Of a stretch of DNA of 27,533 nt, positions 1-10,299 are shown piece by piece (position 1 is the stretch's first letter; each line of letters opens with the position of its first letter). Below the pieces are notes generated by a model. It was not told the origin of the DNA. It searched no databases and saw nothing but the letters and a program-made list of their open reading frames with translations. Position numbers and translations under genes: made by a program. This stretch comes from Tubiluchus corallicola (Eukaryota; Priapulida; Priapulimorpha; Priapulimorphida; Tubiluchidae): NCBI GenBank assembly GCA_030141605.1, contig JAQGDQ010001459.1, positions 12,501 through 40,033 of the forward strand, given 5' to 3'.

Positions 1-436
1 CTTTTGTGCCGTTTGAGCTATTCTGGCTCCTCTGATGAATTATTAGTGTTACAGAATACGCAAACACTAGCGTTAAAATCAATAAATAAATTTATTAATA
101 AAAAGTGACGAGTTATTTAATAAATTAATTAACTAATTTTACCAGTTAACTTTCACATGTTCAAAATCACTATAATTAACTATAGTCAACAATTCACTAT
201 AAGCCACTGTTGCTACGTGACTAACTTTGATATTTGTATAAGGCAAAACTAGTCACTAATACAAAATACTCGTTTCGAACCTTCGAGTTTTCCATTTTTG
301 GTTTCTTTTCTGCGCTGTAACATAAGTAACATTTGAGGTGAGGAATGTAGGTGATGGCTAGGCCTGTTCAGTAAATGGATGGACGACATGTTTCGTTTCA
401 TCTGTCACAGAGAATCCAGCTGTTAATTATATTGAC
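1..436. other. AT-rich DNA without recognised feature
   Basis: No frame reads as protein-like and no repeat structure stands out before the tetranucleotide field begins. The stretch is rich in short A/T words such as taattaac. Confidence 0.5.
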
Positions 437-445
437 GCTTGCTTG

Positions 446-496
<51 letters not shown>

Positions 497-756
497 TCTC
501 ACTCACTCACTCGCTCGCTCACTCACTCACTCACTCACTCACTCTCTCACTCACTCACTCGCTCACTCACTACCTACCTACCTACCTACTCACTCACTCA
601 CTACCTACCTAACCTATCTATCTACTTACCTACCTACTTACTTACGTACTTACTTGCTTACCTACTTGCTTATTCAGTTACTCACTTATTCACTGACTGA
701 CTGACTGACTGACTGACTGACTGACTGACTGACTGAGACTGACTGACTGACTGACT

Positions 757-792
<36 letters not shown>

Positions 793-872
793 ACCTGACT
801 GATTGACTGACTGACTGACTGACTGACTGACTGACTGACTGACTGACTGACTTCTTGCCTGCTTACTTACTT
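437..872. repeat. Compound tetranucleotide microsatellite (CTTA/CTCA/CCTA/CTGA)n
   Basis: The tract runs through blocks of CTTA (from about 441), CTCA/CTCG (about 500-570), CTAC/CCTA (about 571-630), mixed CTTA (about 640-690) and CTGA (about 690-850). Block edges are sharp, and interruptions (for example gagactg near 735) break the CTGA block. Open frames across it read as Leu/Thr/Tyr/Ser periodic peptides only because none of these tetramers forms a forward stop codon; they are not genes. Confidence 0.97.
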
Positions 873-1368
873 ATTTATTGACACAGTACGTACATTCATC
901 CAGAGTCTCACTCGATACAGTATTTCATCTTAGTGGGTTGTCTTTACTAATGATCTATGTTCGGGTCCGGCTACAAACATCTCGTTGAACAGGACCTGTC
1001 GTTGTACGCTGAATTCCGGTTTGCAGTGTGCGAGCTTTATGCAAAAATACCAATCTTTAATTCCCAGCAGTGATTTTTTTCGTTTGTTGCACGTTGACTA
1101 TTTATTTATGATCCGAATAGTTAATTCTAGAGTAGACTTGATCACGTGATCTAATGATTCACTCCCAGTGCGTCTATTAGAAGAAAATTTTAGCAGATAA
1201 TGTCCCGAGTAATTCATGATATTATCGTGGATGATTAACGCGAGATTCCGCGAGAGTCGGGTGGCGTCACGTGAAATGAATTCAACACTTATTTTCTTGA
1301 CATCCTGGAAGGTTTAATAAAGCTATGTTATGAATACTTTTGTGATAGATAATAAGAGCGCTCTGTCT
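873..1368. other. Unique-looking non-coding DNA
   Basis: No gene or repeat is seen. The one notable site is the perfect 12-bp palindrome GATCACGTGATC at 1140-1151, followed by another CACGTG near 1268. Confidence 0.5.
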
Positions 1369-2073
1369 GAACGAGTGAATGAGTGAATAAATGGTTAAAT
1401 GAAAGAATGAACGAGCGTACGAACGAACGAATGTGTAACTGAACGAACGATTGAATTGGTGAATGAATGCATAAATGAATGAATGAATGAATGAATGAAC
1501 GAGCGTACGAACGAACGAACGAAACTAATGTGTAAGTGAATGAATGATTGAATTGGTGAATGAATGATTGAATTATTGAATGAATGAATGAATGAATGAA
1601 TGAATGAATGAATTAGTGATTGAATGGATAAATCAATGATTGAATGAATGAATGAATAAATAAATGAATGAATGAATGAATGAATGAATGAATTGGTGAT
1701 TGAATGGATAAATCAATGATTGAATGAATGAATGAATGAATAAATGAATGAATGAATGAATTAATGAATTAGTGAATGAATGGATAAATCAATGATTGAA
1801 TGAATGAGTGAGCGAGTGAATTAGTTACTGAATGAATGAATGAGTGAATGAATAAATGAAAGAAAGAAATAACGAACGAATGAATGAATGAATGATGAAT
1901 GAGCAAACAAATGAGTGTATGAATGAATACAACCGTACGACCACACAACTGACTGGCTAGCTCACCAACTGACTGACCGACCAACCAGCTGATCAGCCGG
2001 TGAGCGAATGTATGAATAACGAACGAATGAGTGAATGAACAAACGAATGAATAAATGATTGAATGAATGAGTA
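1369..2073. repeat. (TGAA)n-type microsatellite with longer internal periodicity
   Basis: About 700 bp are built mainly from gaat/tgaa words, with scattered aacg variants. A longer phrase (aattRgtgattgaatggataaatcaatgattg in degenerate form) recurs near 1611, 1691 and 1767, so a unit of roughly 80 bp was itself duplicated. The region 1930-2000 shifts to a CTGA/CCAA flavour. Minus-strand open frames rich in HSFIHSF are repeat artefacts. Confidence 0.95.
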
Positions 2074-2636
2074 AAACCTGCACTTAATCTCGCTGTCGTA
2101 TTTGGAAAACAGGAAGTTGTTCAACATGTTGTCTCTCTTGAATCCCTTACGAAAACCACCTTTGAAAAACGTTTGCACACGTACGACTCAAGTTTTCTAA
2201 CCTTCTCAACGACGCATCCGCGTAACAATGAGAAGCTTTAATGCAAACGTTCAACACTTATACCCATGAATGGACGTCTTGTTATATAGCATTAGGCACT
2301 TGACCAACAGCAGCTGCGAAAATATTCGCCTACATGTGCCCGTCATTAGATAAGCTTTGATCGCTCAATAACTCTTTGTTTGACCCCAAAATAGGAAATT
2401 TGGCAATAAAATGGCTACTGGCAGGAAATGTGTAATACAGTAGCGTGATTGGAGTTAGTAACGCTAGAATTAGCATTATTATCTCATGTTTGTATGTAGC
2501 GAAGTAGAATTTAAAGGAAAAGAAAAGGGGTACCTGAAGTAGGATTTAGAAAAATCGTCTTAAAAATTATATTACTTTATAGCTATTTTATGGCAAACTT
2601 TGTAGCTTTATAGTACGTTTTCTGACCTCCTATCTC
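2074..2636. other. Unique-looking non-coding DNA
   Basis: No protein-like frame, tandem repeat or copy elsewhere in the window was recognised between the TGAA field and the CT tract. Confidence 0.5.
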
Positions 2637-2638
2637 TT

Positions 2639-2678
<40 letters not shown>

Positions 2679-2779
2679 CTCTTTCTGTTCCTTTCTCCCC
2701 TCTCTCCCTCTTTCTCTCTCATTGCTTTCTTTCTCACTCTCTCTCCCTTTTTTCTCTTCCTCTTTCTTTCTCTTTCTGT

Positions 2780-2821
<42 letters not shown>

Positions 2822-2910
2822 TTCCCTCTTTCTCTTTCTAGCTCTTTTCCGTCTCTCCCGCTCTTTCTCCCTTTCTCCCTCCCTCTCTCTCTCTCTCTCT
2901 CTCACTCACT

Positions 2911-2948
<38 letters not shown>

Positions 2949-2964
2949 ACTCGACTCTCACTCA

Positions 2965-3041
<77 letters not shown>
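2637..3041. repeat. Polypyrimidine (CT)n tract
   Basis: The + strand is almost entirely pyrimidine, with pure (CT)n blocks at about 2643-2672, 2786-2815 and 2970-3040 separated by CTTT/CCCT variants. A short phrase (ctcactcactcgactctc) is repeated near 2900 and 2940. The Arg/Glu minus-strand frame is an artefact of (GA)n. Confidence 0.97.
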
Positions 3042-3043
<2 letters not shown>

Positions 3044-3589
3044 CTTCTCCGACTTATCTACATCTAAATTCTCTCGCAGCTTCCATTAACGGTAGTACAT
3101 CGAAACGTACTCGAAAAGCTCTTTCATTTTCACTCTCTTTTTTGACCTTGACGACTTGTCCATGGCTTCATATTTCTCCAGTGTGCTTTCGCGCCATCAT
3201 AATGCATTTCTCTTCTATTTACCCTCCTTTGATTTGTGACAAGCTACACAGTGATCAGGCTTCTCAAAAGTTTTTCAATAGAACTGGCTTCAGTTTCTTC
3301 AAAGAGAATTGTAGCCATGCATTCGCCTCTCAGTGCATCAATACCAAGCAAGAAATGAATTTTCAATTGAACGTTTGTTCCCCCGTTTATAACGATTTTT
3401 CCCATCATTTTGTTGCATGTGAAGTGTCGGTTTGTATTAATCACGTGACACAGCCAGAGGGCGCGCATAGTCACGACCACTAGGGGCGTTTTGTTTCATA
3501 TGTCTTGTTCCCAAGTGACTTTGTACGACCTTCTAGGAAAAAAGACGTAACCACTTAGCAATACATCCTTCGAAAATCAATTTTGTGTA
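3042..3589. other. Unique-looking DNA, no supported gene
   Basis: Overlapping open frames of about 110 codons (+) and 78 codons (-) lie at 3142-3483. They share the same DNA, and neither shows a domain, a composition or splice signals I would trust. A CACGTG site lies near 3442. Confidence 0.4.
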
Positions 3590-3825
3590 TTGTGTGACCT
3601 CTGTGTCTTGTGTCTGCGACTCGTGGCCCCCTGGTGGTCTCTCCCCGCACTCTGTCACTTACTGCCTGGAGACAGCAATCGCAAATCGATGTTGTTATTG
3701 ACGCCGATAACTCGAAAAAAGGCGTTAAGGGATTTCGACCCCTTTCTCTGCCATTAGCAGTCGCGAGAATTGGAGAGTGCCGCACTCGGCGAGATCTCGC
3801 GAGGATTATGGCGGACGATAATTGC
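3590..3825 (+). promoter_or_regulatory. CpG-richer patch with CGCG palindrome and ATGGCGG, possible promoter or 5' exon
   Basis: CpG density rises sharply against the AT-rich surroundings. The patch holds TCTCGCGAGG at 3795-3804, close to the palindromic TCTCGCGAGA element of broadly expressed animal promoters. ATGGCGG follows at 3808-3814 and resembles a YY1 core overlapping a start codon. The frame from that ATG is only six codons (MADDNC) with no obvious donor, so any gene here would need splicing I cannot see. Promoter function is an inference. Confidence 0.25.
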
Positions 3826-3976
3826 TAAAAAATTTGCTGGCCAGAAAACATTCTTAATGTTTCAACAGCTGCAAAGAGAGAGACAGAAACGAGCATTGAA
3901 GCGCATGTAATTGAATAAAGACGAAACTTATCAAAAATTTAAGCAGAGAAATTCGGAGTTCCACTGAAATGGTTCG

Positions 3977-4033
3977 TTGTATGCGGACGACTTGATTCTA
4001 CTAGCTAGCAAAACGTGCAATCTTGACAAGCAG
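3977..4033 (+). pseudogene. Short relic of a LINE reverse transcriptase (YADD motif)
   Basis: The + strand reads LYADDLILLASKTCNLDKQ. LYADD(L/I) followed by hydrophobic residues and A(S) is the palm catalytic motif of non-LTR reverse transcriptases (two Asp ligands of the catalytic metal). Stop codons lie four codons upstream and about nine codons downstream, so only this motif survives. It sits about 1 kb upstream of a LINE C-terminus (4955 onward) in the same orientation. With interspersed repeat B subtracted, the spacing would fit one decayed LINE. A chance match cannot be excluded. Confidence 0.4.
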
Positions 4034-4260
4034 ACTCTCATGGCACGAGTCACGTTTACATTCGATACGCCATAAAGCTCTAGATCTGCTAAATGTTAGC
4101 AGATTTGGGAAAATCTTAGTGTTGCCACGTCAAATACGTCTAGTGTTGCCGCACCAATTATTAGTTGGTGTTTCCAAGTTTAAGGAAAGAACGAGTCACT
4201 CAGTATGATGAGTTTATTTTACTGTTAACACTTAAACTTAGAAAACTACAAGAAAGTAAT

Positions 4261-4710
4261 TTGCATTAGTGGTTGCCGCCCCATTCACTTGAATATCATG
4301 ACGTAATGAAAATCAAAACTGGGAGACTTCGTGACTTTTCGTAAGCGCGTCGTTACTTTCCGTAAGCGCGCGCTGCTTACATTAATTCAAACTTCTGCAG
4401 CTTACCTAATGTTCACGCAAAAATACGTATTACCACATTAGCTATATAATTTTTTTTGTTAAAAACTTCTTATACTTTTAATGAAGATTGACAGTGCACA
4501 CCTTTTCTTCAAGACGAATGACGTCATTGGAAGAAGAATGGGCATTGAAAATGGGAGCGTCCAAGCATGAAGTGATCGTGACTTTAAAGTGATTTTGTTA
4601 GTTACACGAGACGCTTATTGCAGGTTTATTACTAAATCCTAACATTTTTCGCGAACATTGAAATAAGCCTCACCTCCTAAAATGGTTACCTTTTCCTTTA
4701 ACTTGCTTTG
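4261..4710 (+). repeat. Interspersed repeat B, copy 1 (partner at 19111-19507)
   Basis: About 450 bp are recognisably the reverse complement of 19111-19507. Strong anchors are ggttgccgcc at the start, cttcgtgacttttcgtaagcg, a nearly identical block around cttcaagacgaatgacgtca, and gaaataagcct near the end. Inside, two degenerate copies of TTtCGTAAGCGCG lie in tandem. No transposase, terminal inverted repeat or clear target duplication was found, so the class is unknown. Copy 1 is about 50 bp longer than copy 2 because of indels. Confidence 0.85.
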
Positions 4711-4954
4711 TCTCACTGGTAAAATTATGTACTACAGAAAATACAAGCTCATTAATCATAGTGTAAAGACATTAATTCCTCGTTAATTTATCATAAATTA
4801 TCAGAGTCTGCACAATTTCTGTAGCTTATTGGATAATTTGTTGTCATTTATGTCAATTATGCACGACACAGAACACACGTGGTCACCGGCGCTCGAGGTG
4901 CGTCAAACTAACAAGATAAGATTTGCCATATTGCTTTCAATTGGCGAAACGATA

Positions 4955-5430
4955 AAGATAAACAATAGTTGATCTATTAATTGAAACTGTATTCCTGCAC
5001 AACTCTGAGCTCTGGACATTAAAAGCAAATCATAAAGCTGAATTCGATGCGTTTCAAAGGCGAATTTATAGAAACGTTTTGGGTATTAGATGGCCAAAGA
5101 AAATTTCAAACAAAGATCTATATGAAAAAATAAAAGAAGGACCTTGGACAAGAAAATTAAAAAGACGCCGTTTAAGATGGATTGGGCATATGCTTAGACT
5201 ATCTGATGATATTCCAGTGAAGATAGCTCTTCAACAAGTCATAGAACCAGCTAAAAACCTGCAGGACAAATGTTAACATGTTTAGATCTTGCACAGAAAG
5301 ATTTAAACACTTCAGCATTGATCCTTAGAGATAAATGCACTTGGGGCATTGCGGCGAGCAGGGAGTCCTGGCATAGGGAGGTGAGCAGAATCATGTCACT
5401 GGACGTATGATTCATTGGATGATGATGACG
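4955..5430 (+). mobile_element. 5'-truncated non-LTR retrotransposon, C-terminal ORF2 end, copy 1
   Basis: From about 4970 the + strand is open for about 100 codons. It begins with a block containing NSELWTLKA and DAFQRR, then GIRWPKKISNKDLYEKI, then RRLRWIGHMLR. This order (W-T, AFQRR, LGIRW, LRWIGH-LR) is the conserved region after the reverse transcriptase in many LINE polyproteins. A one-base shift near 5255 breaks the frame. The downstream frame continues to a typical ending (WHREVSRIMSLDV, then stop near 5410), followed by a short GATGATGATGACGAC tail. It is a dead fragment without endonuclease or catalytic palm. Confidence 0.85.
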
Positions 5431-5436
5431 ACAAGA

Positions 5437-5925
5437 TAAAGAAGATTAAGAATCTTTGCTGCACTTGTAGAAACTGTGTTTCTTTGTAACTCAGAATTAT
5501 GGACAATTAAAGCTCAACACGAATCAGAAATTGATGCATTTCAAAGAAGAAACTACAGGAACACTCTAGAAGTGACCTAGAAAAGGTCAAAGAAAATTTC
5601 AAAACAGGATCTGTATAAAAAAGTCACAGCAGAGGAATGGACAACTAAAATCAAAAGGTGAAGACTAAGATGGATAGGACATGTTATACGAGTACCAGAT
5701 GACAGTCCATTAAAATTAACTTTTAAAGAAGCACTGCAGAAAGCATAAAACCAAAAGGAGAACAGCTGCTGACTTACATCAATTTCATCCAAAAGGATCT
5801 TATCACCACACCATTAGATATCAAAAATACAGAGACATGGGAGGTTGCAGGTGACAGGACAGCATGGAGTAAAGTGATTAGGAGAGTCATGTCAGATGAT
5901 GATGAAAGAGGTAACGTTACTTTGC
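5437..5925 (+). mobile_element. 5'-truncated non-LTR retrotransposon, C-terminal ORF2 end, copy 2 (pseudogenised)
   Basis: It begins directly after the tail of copy 1 and encodes the same succession of blocks (NSELWTIKA, DAFQRR, KKISKQDLYKK, RLRWIGHVIR, TAWSKVIRRVMS). In-frame stops fall at about 5577, 5659 and 5745. The 3' end is a GATGATGATGAAAG tail. The two copies are clearly diverged by eye, yet both start at nearly the same point of the family sequence. That suggests either tandem duplication followed by decay, or two insertions of equally truncated elements. Confidence 0.82.
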
Positions 5926-6039
5926 AAGGGAGTAGTGGAAAGTGTATATTAGGAAGAAACATTTTTAGATCGACTTAATTGAAAAGGCCAAGGGAAAACA
6001 GTCGTTCAATTGTTTTTTCTGGAATGAAACCACCCACAC

Positions 6040-6245
6040 TCACAAGATGGCGCCACCCCAAACTCATCCATCAATGCCTGCGTGAGCTACGAACTAATTA
6101 AAAGCTAAACGGAAATATTAATTAGACGCTAATTTGTGAATCAATAGTTACGCAAAGTCACTGTGTGAGCAATCGTCTCAAATTACCCAGCGTTTACGTA
6201 ATGTGAATCCCATAATGCACTTCCGGCGCGTCACTTCCTGTGCAG
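6040..6245. promoter_or_regulatory. Cluster of promoter-type motifs
   Basis: Within about 200 bp are AAGATGGCGCC (6044-6054, YY1-like), the bZIP palindrome TTACGTAA (6194-6201), CCCATAATGCAC (6209-6220, resembling the ZNF143/THAP11 SBS core) and CTTCCGG (6220-6226, ETS-type). CpG density is locally higher. These factor names come from vertebrate knowledge; use here is an inference. No exon adjoins it in either direction that I can support. Confidence 0.22.
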
Positions 6246-6799
6246 ACAAAATTGTGCAGGAAACTATTATAGCTTTTAAAAAGGAAGGATTTTGTTCTAC
6301 ATGTTTTTCTTCATATCGCTTGACTCGGCTGACGAATTTATTCGAGTTTTATTCTTATTCAAATTTTTCATCTGGTCGTCAGATTAGTAAGCATATTCAG
6401 GGCTTTATTCAGGGCATAATCATCACGAACTTTTGTGCCCTAATGAAATCGTGCCCCCCTCAGACGGAACCACCCTCAAACTCGCCCGCACCTGTCTTGA
6501 ATATTTTTTTATGATATATTTTAGCAACAGTTACAAAGCTTGAACTAAACTTATTGCAAATTCTTTAAATTAACTAGAATAGCTGTCTTCTGTTTGTCAG
6601 TAAATATATTCTTCATGAAACACCTCTATTTTACTCTTTATTTCAAACCAAATTCAACACAATGGATTTTTTATCAAATGCTACCAAAGCTTGAATATAA
6701 ATGAAAAAAGAGAAGGCAAACTAAGGCAAATTGTCTCCTTTACTTTTAGGATTATTAATGTCTCTGTGTAAAGTTAGCTGGTGTTCAATCTGTATGGAC
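6246..6799. other. No supported feature
   Basis: An open frame of about 100 codons at 6203-6514 has no recognisable domain and ends in an AT-rich stretch. I regard it as chance. Confidence 0.4.
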
Positions 6800-7302
6800 A
6801 AATATAAGTGATGTTATATTAGAATCATGTCTAGTCTATGTCTATGTCATATGTGCAGTGAGCCACTCAGGCTCCACAGTAGTCAGAATCACAAAGTCCA
6901 TTCTTTCCGTCATATCGTAAACAAACACAGAAACCACCACACATATCCCAGTGCATTTATTTATGGGTAATTATTCGATTTAACAAAATTATGTGGGCAT
7001 CTTTTTCCCTGTGGCCCCAGGCATGTGGTTATGTGTTTGTGTGCTTGTTTACCAATATGTGGGTGCGGATGGACAATGAGATTCTGACTACTATGGAGCC
7101 TGAACTGCTCACTGCACATATGACATACACATAGACATGACTTATAACATCACTTTTCTATGTAATTTAATGCTGCTCACTGCACATATGACATACACAT
7201 AGACATGATCTTAATATAACATCACTTTTGTATGTAATTTAATGCTGCTCACTGCCTATATGACTTACACATAGACATGATTTTAATATAATATCACATT
7301 TA
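6800..7302. mobile_element. Foldback-type MITE with long terminal inverted arms
   Basis: The left arm (about 6800-6910) and right arm (about 7065-7165) are reverse complements with small indels. They share the CATATGTGCAGTGAGC/GCTCACTGCACATATG core, CTCC(A)TAGTAGTCAGAAT and the TAGACATGA/TCATGTCTA ends. Pairing continues inward, where aaacaaacacaga near 6920 faces tctgtgt-type DNA near 7040, leaving a loop of roughly 100 bp. No coding capacity is present. The right end is multiplied (next entry), which blurs the outer boundary and any target duplication. Confidence 0.8.
7106..7302. repeat. About 70-bp terminal unit in three tandem copies
   Basis: Units start at about 7106, 7174 and 7246 with TGCTCACTGC and contain ACACATAGACATGA followed by a TAATATAACATCACTTT block. 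They are successive copies of the right end of the foldback element. The third copy is the most diverged. Confidence 0.88.
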
Positions 7303-7571
7303 ATATTATATCAAAGGTGATTTAAAGCTGATACACTAGTATTTATTGTGAATAAAACTTACTGTAAGTATTTTTTCAGTCTGTTAAATTTCATTTTACT
7401 GTTTAGTTATTGTTTACTGTTATTGTTTTTAGTCTGAATTACGCATATATGGGGTACTATAATCTTTTCAGCACTATGGGGCTCTTGAGGTACTAATCCG
7501 ACCTTCATTAAACCATAAGTATCTGTCCCACTCAAATCAGTTTACTGTATCAGTAAAACTAAGGCTAGCAA

Positions 7572-7836
7572 TGACTTTGGTTACAAGCGTTTTGGACGAT
7601 TTTAATGATTGGTTAGTTTGCAAATGATGTCACAATGACGTACATCTAATTGACCACTACTAGTTTTCTAAAGACAACTAAAGACTCCACGAAGAGGTTC
7701 CGTGCAACTATCAATGGTCAGTCAGAGGTCATTTCCTTCAGCTGAAGTAGAAAACAACAGTGGACTCTAATGAGCTCCTCAATTGCTCTAAGGATGATGG
7801 TCTATCCTGCTTCACTAATTGGTTAAAGCCTGTAGG
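7572..7836 (+). repeat. 265-bp inverted repeat, left arm (partner 9166-9430)
   Basis: Aligned by eye against the reverse complement of 9166-9430, the arm shows about 11 mismatches and no indels in 265 bp (about 96% identity). Homology stops abruptly at both ends: the outer flanks differ after cag/caa and the inner flanks differ after cctgtagg. Arms this long could be termini of a foldback or Mutator-like element, or two opposed copies of one repeat. No protein is encoded and no target duplication was found. Confidence 0.92.
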
Positions 7837-7988
7837 CTTGTAAACGCCGCAGAGCATGACGGGATAGCTGTTTTCTGTGTGAACTGCATGGCGAATTCAA
7901 CGGACCATATCAATGGCTTCAAACGTAATTCGAGGATCAGTTCTCATCTCTTCAGTTTTTCCAATACTATTTCTTTTAATTAAATTAA

Positions 7989-8511
7989 CACTGGCAGCTC
8001 GTAGTTAAAATTACTGAGGGTGCTGCTTCAGAAAATTTTTTAGCTATTGTTTTAATACTTTGTAAGAGGAAACAGACGTAATTTTAATGTTGTAATTTGT
8101 AATTGTAACTTTAAATAATCTATACATAAACTTGATAAAATCCTAAACCAATTTTTTTTTGCTTACGAATAGCCTAAATTGCCACTGTTCAAGAATATGT
8201 CGGTCACGGTTTTTAAGCACGTGACAACAAACTGCGTGAGTGACACTACTTTCTCTACCTAGCAGCAGACGCTAGCAGTGCAGCATACAGCATGTTATCT
8301 CATACACTTGCGCACGTGAGCATGCGCACAATAGGAAACACACAAATGTGCTGGGCTGTGAAGCAAACAGTACTACCCTCATGTTCTCTGGTACGGTGCA
8401 AGGACAAAGAAAGAACTAAAGAAAAAAGACATTATTTTGAATATTATTGATAATATTGAGTGATAATAGGGGTGCTGCTGTTCCACAAAACCTATACACG
8501 AGCCGCCACTG
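7989..8511 (-). mobile_element. hAT-type MITE, copy 1 (partner 23097-23624)
   Basis: The element starts CACTGGCAGCTCGTA and ends with ACGAGCCGCCACTG, imperfect terminal inverted repeats of the form CAGTGGCGGCTCGT. Eight-base flanks taaattaa (7981-7988) and aaaattag (8512-8519) match at six of eight positions, as expected for an aged hAT 8-bp target duplication. It is about 520 bp, has no transposase and is the reverse complement of the copy at 23097. It lies inside the loop of the 265-bp inverted repeat, so it probably inserted after or into that structure. Confidence 0.85.
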
Positions 8512-9165
8512 AAAATTAGTTAACACTTGATAATCATTAATCAATAATTTATTTAACATGTACTGTCTTCCTTCATAGTAAAGTCATTCGAGTAAAAACG
8601 CCAGGTCTAGAAGGTAGGAATTTCTAGAATTTTACTAAATCTGGTTGCTTTTGCCCTTCTGGCCCCTGGGCTACAGATCCCATGAGATCCAGACCCCGTA
8701 GTGACAATTAACAAAAGCGTGAATGTTGGATTCTTCAAATCAGTTTATTCAAATTCTACAGCATAACATAAAATATACTGTTACTAGTACCACTACAGTT
8801 CTCTTGGGACAGAGGTACCTTATCTCTGTCAGAGGAGACGTGACCTCAATTCCTACAAATTTGCGTCATTCTAATCAGGATTGCAGGTGTGGCAGTACTA
8901 ACGAGTTGGAATAATGGACAAGAAAACAAATCCAGTGCATTATATTATACAGTATATTAATTAATTGAGAGATATCTTTTCAAAGCGATAATTCAGCATT
9001 CTGTAGTAACTTTTCACAGTAAATTATTATTCTCTGGAGGCCCCTCAGCTGGCAGAGGTCCCTTGGTTCCAGCCCGTAACGACCTTGCCCTAATCCGGCA
9101 ATGTCGCCTTTGCAAATTTCAAGTTCATCCCAGAAACGTCGCAAAATTAACATAAATTTTGAGCT
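8512..9165. other. Remaining spacer of the 265-bp inverted repeat
   Basis: Open frames of about 60-67 codons occur on both strands (8723-8914 +, 8980-9183 -), without start context, domains or splice signals I can support. No transposase-like motif was recognised. Confidence 0.4.
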
Positions 9166-9430
9166 CCTACAGGCTTTAACCAATTAGTGAAGCAGCATGG
9201 ACCATCATCCTCAGAGCAATTGAGGAGCTCATTAGAGTCCACTGTTGTTTTCTACTTCAGCTGCAGGAAATGACCTCTGACTGACCATTGATAGCTCCAC
9301 GGAACCTCTTCATGGAGTCTTTAGTTGTCTTTAGCAGACGAGTAGTGGCCAATTAGATGTACGTCATTGTGACATCATTTGCAAACTAACCAATCATTAA
9401 AATCGTCCAAAACGCTTGTAACCAAAGTCA
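9166..9430 (-). repeat. 265-bp inverted repeat, right arm (partner 7572-7836)
   Basis: This is the reverse complement of the left arm, of equal length. With the 1329-bp spacer, the arms could pair into a long hairpin in DNA or RNA. Confidence 0.92.
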
Positions 9431-10299
9431 CTGAAACTCCCGATTTCTAAAATTTGGTGGAGCAGTTGTTCTGCCAAAGAGCTGGCTTCGTTAGAAACTC
9501 CCGGGTCTTTTGCTGTGCGCGCTTGTTTTCTCTAAGCTGTGTTACAATCAACAGCTTTGATTACAGTTCACTGTGTTTGCTGGCAATGCGATTGACACTG
9601 AGAAGCCAGAGAGAAACCAAGTAACAGCTAACGTAGGGCTTCTTTTCTTTAAGATATAGAAGGTGTCGTTTATTGTGCTTTAATTATTTTTAGCTGCAAT
9701 GGTTAATTTTCAGACGATTTTCTACTTGCAATCTTGTACTAAATCCAAAGTTAGTCTTCTGATTAAAGCATTCTACAGTTTGGTACACTATATTTAGTAC
9801 ACTGCCTTTGGTAAGACAATATTTAGTGCTCTGTGGCAAGCCGTTGTGGCGAGACCGGTACTTTACTGGTTGGCTGTAAGCTATACCATGCACAGAAACG
9901 GCAATAGCGTCTTAACAATCCATATTCATTTCCTACTCATTTCTTCTTCTACTTACACAAACGTGGCTTCTTTCCTCTTGGTACTGACGCTTATGACGTC
10001 ACGCAAGTGCTAATAACTCCCTGGTCCTGGCGGGCATTACTTATTGACAGGAGTCTTGGGTCTCGTTCACAAATTAAAGAATAAACAGTTGCCCCGCGGC
10101 CAACACGAGACTGATTGAAGAGATATGTTGAATTGATAGCTGGAAGCCCTGCTGCTTCTGCTGCCGTTACGCTTGGTTTAACACAGACGTGGCTTCTTGT
10201 AAGTCAGTAGGAATGAAGACAGAAATGATAGTCTCACGAGTAAAAACGCTGGTTTCTGAGGCACCCATTTTGTGCTTCAACTGTTCCTCTTCTTGTTTA
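9431..10299. other. No supported gene; one short direct repeat
   Basis: An 18-bp phrase (acacaRacgtggcttctt) occurs near 9956 and again near 10180. The second is directly followed by gtaagt, a good donor consensus, but no exon ending there joins in phase to the exon at 11109. The sequence is otherwise unremarkable. Confidence 0.4.

Noticed and set aside
375-704. Overlapping 109- and 85-codon frames of Leu/Thr/Tyr/Ser periodic peptides
   Set aside because: Products of tetranucleotide repeats lacking stop codons; no non-repeat coding sequence attached.
3142-3483. 113-codon + frame overlapping a 78-codon - frame
   Set aside because: Neither has protein-like composition beyond chance or any supporting signal; left as featureless.
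9573-9640. About 24 codons reading FTVFAGNAIDTEKPERNQV on the + strand, reminiscent of the end of an FN3 domain upstream of the receptor exon
   Set aside because: A stop lies just before it, possible donors end in phase 0 rather than the phase needed by the exon at 11109, and no membrane span follows.
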